Of a stretch of DNA of 64,000 bases, positions 60,012-64,000 are shown piece by piece. Numbering within the stretch: the first letter of the stretch is position 1; every line of letters begins with the position of its first letter. The position numbers and the translations under genes were made by a program. Where the stretch lies: positions 57,135 through 121,134 of the forward strand of contig NZ_OBQD01000004.1 of assembly GCF_900220975.1 (NCBI RefSeq), written 5' to 3'. This DNA is from Rhizobium subbaraonis (GTDB lineage Bacteria > Pseudomonadota > Alphaproteobacteria > Rhizobiales > Rhizobiaceae). The notes below the pieces were generated by a model, which saw only the letters and a program-made list of their open reading frames with translations, was not told where the DNA came from and did not search any database.

Positions 60012-61436
60012 TTATGCCTTGCCAGCGAGCAGGGCCCGCGCTTGCGCCAGCGCATCGGCATATGGCGCGCGCAAGCGAAGATTGGACGCGCCATCGGCAC
60101 TTTGCACCACCACCGCCTTGGCGTGGCTGAAACGTCGGAAGCCGTGAATGCCGTGGTACGCTCCTATGCCAGACGGACCCACGCCGCCGAAGGGCACGCT
60201 CTCGACCACGGCATGCGTCATCACATCGTTGATGACCGCCGCGCCGGAAGTCGTGCTTTCGAGAAACGCTTGCTGCTTTGCCGGGTCATTGCCGAAGTAA
60301 TAGGCCGCGAGCGGGCGCGGATGCGCGTTGATGTAATCAAGCGCCTGCTGCGGGTCATGGTAGGTCAGCACCGGCAGGACAGGGCCGAAGATTTCTTCCT
60401 GCATCACCTGCATGTCTTCCTGCGGATTGAGCACCAGGGTCGGGGCGAGCTTGCGCGTGCGTGCGTCAGTATGCGGTTCACCCGCAGGCTCCAGCCCTAC
60501 CACGCTGGCACCCCTGGCGCGGGCGTCGTCCAGCAGGCCGATCAGGCGGCGGTAGTGGCGGTCGCTGACGATGGAGGTGTAGTCCGGGTTGTCATGCAGC
60601 GTCGGCAATGTGCGGGCGACAAAGGTACGAGCGTGCTCCACGAAAGCGTCGCGCGCCGTTTCTGGCAGAAGCACATAATCCGGCGCGATGCAGATCTGAC
60701 CGACGTTGAAGGTCTTGACCGTCAGTACACGCGCAGCGGCGGTAGCTATGTCAGCATCCGTGTCAATGAAAACGGGTGACTTCCCGCCCAGCTCCAGCGT
60801 CACCGGGACCAGGTTTTCAGCGGCCGCCCTCATGACGTGGCGACCCACGGCCGTACTACCGGTGAAGATCAGATGATCGAACGGCAACGCGCTGAACGCC
60901 TGGCCCGTTTCGGCATCGCCCAGCACCACCTCCAGTTCCAGTGGGTCGAAGTAGCGTGCGACGAGTTGTGCCAGCAGTTCGGATGTGCGGGGCGTCAACT
61001 CCGAGGGCTTAAGCAGCGCACGATTGCCTGCTGAAAAGACGCCCGCCAGAGGGCTGAACGCCAGGTTGATCGGGAAATTCCAGGGGCTAATGATGCCCAC
61101 TACGCCTAACGGCTGATATTGTACGCGCGCTTGCATCCCAGGGCCGGGAGCATCTTGCTCACCCGGCTGCATCCAAGTTTCCAGATGCTCGCTGGCATGG
61201 CGAAGTGCAGCAACCGACGACAGCACGTCCGCCAGCAGGCTTTGGTAAGGGCTACGATGTCCGTAGTCGGCGCTGATGGCATCAGCCAGTTCATCGTGGT
61301 GTGTGATCAGCAGTTCCGCGGCACGTTGCAAACGGTCACGTCGCAATTCGGCGCTGGCCGGGCCACCGGCCAGGTGCGCCTGTTTCATCCGCGCGACCTT
61401 GGCGTTCAGCGCGGCAGAAATATCTGAAGTATTCAT
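60012..61436 (-). CDS. Aldehyde dehydrogenase (coniferyl-aldehyde type)
   Basis: 474 aa, NAD(P)-dependent. Catalytic Cys249 in FNVGQICIAPDYV, general base Glu215 in LELGGKSPVF, ISPWNFPINLAFSPL and FTGSTAVGRH for cofactor binding. Length and the NDVMTHAVVESVPFGGVGPSG region fit the coniferyl aldehyde dehydrogenase / class 3-like branch that handles fatty and aromatic aldehydes. A 174-nt gap precedes it after the DJ-1-like gene. In this cassette it would oxidise reactive aldehydes. Confidence 0.9.
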   Translation of the reverse strand: MNTSDISAALNAKVARMKQAHLAGGPASAELRRDRLQRAAELLITHHDELADAISADYGHRSPYQSLLADVLSSVAALRHASEHLETWMQPGEQDAPGPGMQARVQYQPLGVVGIISPWNFPINLAFSPLAGVFSAGNRALLKPSELTPRTSELLAQLVARYFDPLELEVVLGDAETGQAFSALPFDHLIFTGSTAVGRHVMRAAAENLVPVTLELGGKSPVFIDTDADIATAAARVLTVKTFNVGQICIAPDYVLLPETARDAFVEHARTFVARTLPTLHDNPDYTSIVSDRHYRRLIGLLDDARARGASVVGLEPAGEPHTDARTRKLAPTLVLNPQEDMQVMQEEIFGPVLPVLTYHDPQQALDYINAHPRPLAAYYFGNDPAKQQAFLESTTSGAAVINDVMTHAVVESVPFGGVGPSGIGAYHGIHGFRRFSHAKAVVVQSADGASNLRLRAPYADALAQARALLAGKA

Positions 61437-61610
61437 GGCGGATTTCCTGAGTGAATGACCATCCCGAAGCCGGTGGCAAGCCGCCTCCGGTAGGAACGAA
61501 TGTGCCCATGACGGCTCGCTGCGGCAGCAGAGCAGCCTGGATCGCTTTGGCAGAGGGAGAGCGACTGGCGCGCGTTAGCGCCGGTCGGTCGGCACGACGC
61601 CAGGCCGGCC

Positions 61611-62288
61611 TCAGCCGAGTAGGCTGAGGAGTGCGCGGGCGACTCCTTCGGAACTGGCCGGATTCTGGCCGGTCACCAGATGACCCTCAACGACAACATG
61701 CGGGTGCCAGTCCGGGCCCTTCTCGTAAAGGCCACCTTGGCGCTTGAATTCATCCTCGATCAGGAATGGTACGATCTCGGTCAGTTCGACCGCCGCTTCC
61801 TCGCCATTGGTGAATCCGGTGACCTTGCGACCGGCAACGAAGGGGCGACCATCGGCCTGATGCGCCTTGGTCAGCGCGCCCGGCGCGTGGCAGACCAGAC
61901 CGAGCGGCTTGCGCGCGCGATCCTGAGTCTCGATCAACGCTATCGACACCGGGTCGTTGGTCAGATCCCACAGCGGGCCATGGCCACCGGGGTAAAACAC
62001 GGCATCGAAATCGGACACTGCCACCTCGGCCAGTTTTCCGGTGTTGGCCAGCTCCGCCTGCGCCTGAGGATCGGCCTTGAAGCGGGCGGTCAAATCGGTC
62101 TGGAACTCGGGCAGATCGCTCTTTGGATCCAGCGGGGGTTGGCCACCCTTGGGGGATACCAAGGTGATCTGAGCACCGGCGTCCTTGAACACATAATAAG
62201 GAGCGGCGAATTCCTCGAGCCAGAAGCCGGTCTTGTGACCAGTATCACCGAGTTGGTCATGGGAAGTCAGTACGAACAAGATCTTCAT
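61611..62288 (-). CDS. DJ-1/PfpI (Hsp31-like) protein
   Basis: 225 aa. Nucleophile Cys133 with His134 in PLGLVCHAPGALT, and Glu25/Glu26 in GFWLEEFAAPYY, the pieces of the Hsp31-type glyoxalase III / chaperone active site; YPGGHGPLWDL precedes the elbow. Hsp31-like proteins turn methylglyoxal to lactate without glutathione or repair glycated sites. Start at 62288 has AAGGA 8 nt upstream; an ATG 10 codons earlier is less well placed. Follows tetR by 30 nt. Confidence 0.88.
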   Translation of the reverse strand: MKILFVLTSHDQLGDTGHKTGFWLEEFAAPYYVFKDAGAQITLVSPKGGQPPLDPKSDLPEFQTDLTARFKADPQAQAELANTGKLAEVAVSDFDAVFYPGGHGPLWDLTNDPVSIALIETQDRARKPLGLVCHAPGALTKAHQADGRPFVAGRKVTGFTNGEEAAVELTEIVPFLIEDEFKRQGGLYEKGPDWHPHVVVEGHLVTGQNPASSEGVARALLSLLG

Positions 62289-62318
62289 AAGAATCATCCT
62301 TCGATGGGTTAGAATCAA

Positions 62319-62963
62319 TTACGTGATCGGAACATTTGGGGGCGTTTGATCACAGGCGAGCAGGGTTTCCGTGGCAATCAGGGCCTGATGTAGTGGCATC
62401 CTGTTCTGGCTGAGTTTGGTGAGTAGCGCGGCACCCAGCCACATCTGGTACAGCATTCGCGCCAGCGCAGGTGACGGCGCACCATCGGGCACTGAGCCGT
62501 CTTCGCGGGCTTCGTCGATCAATGCGGCAATTCTCGCCAGCAACTGTTGAACGCCCGCATCGAGCACGCGGCGCATGTCTTCGGATAGGTCAGCCACCTC
62601 TGCGGCGAGCTTCACCACCAGACAATCATCGGCCCACCCTTGCACCGGATTGGCCGAATCAGATGAACTGGTCGGATCGGCGATCCAGGCATTCCAGTAC
62701 CGCATAAGACTTTCACGTCCATTGCCTGTCTCCGCGAGCAGGCGAGCAAGCTTTTCAATGTATTCGTCAACGTACTGTTGCAATAGCGCGCAGCCAAAGG
62801 CCTCCTTCGACGCAAAGTAGTGATAGAACGACCCTTTAGGGACGCCACATTCCTTGAGGATTTCCATCAGGCCCATTGCAGCGAACCCCCTGTGCAGCAC
62901 GAGCCGATACCCCGTGTCGAGGATATGTTGCCTGGTAACTTGAGCTTTTTTGGTCAGGTTCAT
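62319..62963 (-). CDS. TetR-family repressor, NemR/AcuR-like
   Basis: 214 aa. N-terminal HTH: MGLMEILKECGVPKGSFYHYF with SKEAFG. The C-terminal region DDCLVVKLAAEVADLSEDMR (111-130) closely matches the NemR stretch that carries the reactive Cys106; here the Cys is residue 114. NemR is inactivated by quinones, methylglyoxal and hypochlorite; AcuR senses acrylate. First gene of the cassette and transcribed with it, so it likely represses its own operon until an electrophile reacts with Cys114. Specific inducer not known. Confidence 0.9.
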   Translation of the reverse strand: MNLTKKAQVTRQHILDTGYRLVLHRGFAAMGLMEILKECGVPKGSFYHYFASKEAFGCALLQQYVDEYIEKLARLLAETGNGRESLMRYWNAWIADPTSSSDSANPVQGWADDCLVVKLAAEVADLSEDMRRVLDAGVQQLLARIAALIDEAREDGSVPDGAPSPALARMLYQMWLGAALLTKLSQNRMPLHQALIATETLLACDQTPPNVPIT

Positions 62964-62984
62964 GGGTGTAGCTATACATAGAAA

Positions 62985-62996
62985 TAAACCGGTCGT
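62985..62996 (-). promoter_or_regulatory. Candidate TetR operator upstream of the cassette
   Basis: On the minus strand ACGACCGGTTTA: an ACCGGT core agreeing at 9 of 12 positions with the TAGACCGGTCTA-type boxes known for TetR proteins of the LmrA/YxaF and related groups. It lies about 22 bp upstream of the tetR start, next to a TATGTATAG -10-like stretch. Only one half fits well. Confidence 0.4.
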
Positions 62997-63027
62997 CTAG
63001 TGCCATGGAAATCGCCGTCCAACCGGA

Positions 63028-63288
63028 ATGGCACGAGCTATCAGGCAGCCTGGCGAATGAAGCACAAGCTGATGCAGGCCATGGAGGAACAGAAAGCAGG
63101 ACGGGATGCTCGGCGGCGTGATGCAACTGGACGATGCCTATCTGGGCGGGGAGCGCAACAGCGCCAAGGCAGGCCAGGGATCGGAGAACAAGCGCCCCTT
63201 CGCGATCACGGTAGAGACCACGCAAGACGGTCGGTTACAGCAGGCGGTGATTGATCCTGCCGACTTCACCAAGCCGTCAGCCGACCTA
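63028..63288 (+). pseudogene. IS1595-family (ISXO2-type) transposase fragment, frameshifted
   Basis: SYQAAWRMKHKLMQAMEE in one frame, then after a shift near 63095 GGVMQLDDAYLGGERNSAKA, KRPFAITVETTQDG and ADFTKPS in another. This is the centre of the DDE domain of IS1595-type transposases, with the catalytic Asp of LDDAYLGG. Both ends are missing. Confidence 0.75.
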
Positions 63289-63349
63289 GGTGTTCAGTCC
63301 CGGAGTGTGATGGAATCAGTCAATCCGGCTCCGCATTCCAGGAGGGATT

Positions 63350-63469
63350 ATGGGCCAGATACTCCATGGCAGGGCCACGACTACGCACGCCATCCGAGCG
63401 GCAATACAGCGATCGAAGGCTCCGCTCAAAGAGCTAGCGGCGAGGTATGGCCTCAACCGGAAGACGGTC
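63350..63469 (+). pseudogene. IS481-type transposase N-terminal fragment
   Basis: Starts MGQILHGRATTTHAIRAAI and reaches LKELAARYGLNRKTV, the usual HTH start of IS481 transposases, then is cut at about 63470. GGAGG lies 5-6 nt before the ATG. The 60 bp before it, from about 63290 (tgttcagtcccggagtgtga), may be the element's terminal repeat. Confidence 0.7.
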
Positions 63470-63470
63470 G

Positions 63471-63635
63471 GCGATCGGCCTCGGCCAATTCAAGTCGCCG
63501 TGCTTCTCGCTTTTCCTCTCACTCGAAAATCTGACGTGCTCGTTCTCTGAAAACACCAAAATCTGCCGCCAAGGCGGAGAACGTCTCACCAGCGCGACGG
63601 CGTTTCAAAATCTCCTGGTTCCGCTTCTCTGTCAT
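63471..63635 (-). pseudogene. Small sigma-70 region-4-like HTH gene, nonsense and truncated
   Basis: From the ATG at 63635: MTEKRNQEILKRRRAGETFS, then ALAADFGVFRERARQIFE, then a stop at 63519-63521. This resembles sigma-factor region 4 / short HTH proteins (…GVSRERVRQI…). The frame continues past the TGA as EEKREARRLELAEADRR until the IS481 junction at about 63470; a CGA to TGA change (Arg to stop) would explain the break. Possibly still made as a 38-aa peptide. Confidence 0.5.
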
Positions 63636-63765
63636 CGCGACAGTTGAACCTCCGATCATTCCGATAACATTCCAACTCTATTCGCGCCTCTCAGCAATTC
63701 AAGCGGCGATCAGGATGTCAAGACTTACGGCTTTCCGGCCTTCCGTATCTTGATCCGGCCCATGT

Positions 63766-63794
63766 GCCCGGCCTCCGCTCCGCTCTGGCCGGGC
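63766..63794. repeat. 8-bp GC hairpin
   Basis: GCCCGGCC (63766-63773) with GGCCGGGC (63787-63794), 13-nt loop. No T run follows, so a terminator role is unlikely. Confidence 0.6.
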
Positions 63795-63803
63795 GGGTTG
63801 CTT

Positions 63804-63818
63804 GGGGGCGCTGCCCCC
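63804..63818. repeat. 6-bp G/C hairpin
   Basis: GGGGGC (63804-63809) with GCCCCC (63813-63818) around gct. Confidence 0.6.
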
Positions 63819-63828
63819 TGGCGCGGCA

Positions 63829-63944
63829 CAAGGGCGGACGGGCGGTATCCCCAGCCTTCCGCGCGGATATGTGCTGCGCACCTTCGTCATGACTTCGATC
63901 CGCTTGTGCAGGCCGGGTGATCCCCCTCCGCCCGTCCGCCCTTG
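63829..63944. repeat. Perfect 17-bp inverted repeat pair
   Basis: CAAGGGCGGACGGGCGG at 63829-63845 is exactly mirrored by CCGCCCGTCCGCCCTTG at 63928-63944, with an 82-bp spacer. Too long and exact to be expected by chance even in GC-rich DNA; role unknown. Confidence 0.8.
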
Positions 63945-64000
63945 CGCCTTGCACCCCCCGGTCTCGGCGACGGCCAGGGTTGCAGCGCAGCGCTGCGCTC

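Larger units (their letters stand above)
57778..63640. mobile_element. Mosaic of decayed insertion sequences around an electrophile-defence cassette
   Basis: IS256-type (57778-58198) and IS3-type (58246-58459) remnants lie on the left, IS1595-type (63028-63288) and IS481-type (63290-63470) remnants on the right, with five intact same-strand genes between. All four transposase remnants are truncated or frameshifted. The five genes read more like gammaproteobacterial or Burkholderia-type versions than the rhizobial core; this is an impression of protein style, not a computed result. Boundaries are approximate. Confidence 0.65.
63636..64000. other. GC-rich terminal region with inverted repeats, no gene seen
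   Basis: 365 bp without a convincing gene. From about 63760 it is dense in G and C and carries three inverted repeats (listed separately). The sequence runs off the window edge. Confidence 0.5.

Noticed and set aside
61610..61630. CCTCAGCC/GGCTGAGG hairpin at the end of the DJ-1-like gene as terminator
   Set aside because: It overlaps the last codons and stop and lacks a T run on either strand; chance within coding sequence is likely.

Overview
The window comes from the origin region of an alphaproteobacterial, most likely Rhizobiaceae, main chromosome. The gene order shows this: dnaQ-coaE-aroE-maf-ppsR to the left and hemE-hemJ-rho-mnmE-mnmG-rsmG-parA-parB to the right of a 404-bp non-coding gap, with gyrB, secB, mltA, leuS/lptE/holA, trcR, acs, htpX and purH close by. 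trcR (DUF1013), ParB sites of the TTCACGTGAA type and HemJ-type haem synthesis all fit this order.

Layout. 1-4.4 kb: a catabolic patch (aldo/keto reductase cut by the window edge, GntR/FCD regulator, HpaI-type aldolase, succinate-semialdehyde-type dehydrogenase). 4.6-7.7 kb: a quinone/electrophile patch with two paralogous small nitroreductases around a glutathionyl-hydroquinone reductase, an HxlR regulator and a DUF2218 protein. 7.8-18.1 kb: core genes, with gyrB, an envelope/DNA cluster, secB, and the leftward ppsR-maf-aroE-coaE-dnaQ operon. 18.07-18.48 kb: probable oriC, with DnaA-box-like 9-mers and an AT-rich flank. 18.5-27.3 kb: the rightward hemE to parB block. 27.4-44.4 kb: holA/lptE/leuS, yggS, prpE, trcR, acs, a secreted nuclease, an SdhAF4-like factor, htpX, rsmB, a heparinase-like protein and purH. 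Six parS-like 16-mers lie between 16.6 and 38.4 kb, four of them wholly or partly in coding sequence. With parA/parB they make up the chromosome segregation locus.

44.4-57.7 kb is accessory. It holds a secreted arylsulfatase, a cyclopropane fatty acid synthase, a spermidine-synthase-like protein, an unrecognised protein with a nuclease-like (PD-(D/E)XK) signature, a DUF6429 protein, and a LysR/MFS/MFS/luciferase-like oxidoreductase/LysR cluster with overlapping start and stop codons.

57.8-64 kb is a mosaic of decayed insertion sequences (IS256, IS3, IS1595 and IS481 types). They bracket a same-strand cassette: a NemR/AcuR-like TetR repressor, a DJ-1/Hsp31-like protein, an aldehyde dehydrogenase, an Ohr peroxidase and an MDR oxidoreductase. 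It reads as a transferred reactive-electrophile defence operon. The last 250 bases are GC-rich and hold a series of inverted repeats, including a perfect 17-bp pair. No rRNA, tRNA or CRISPR array was seen.
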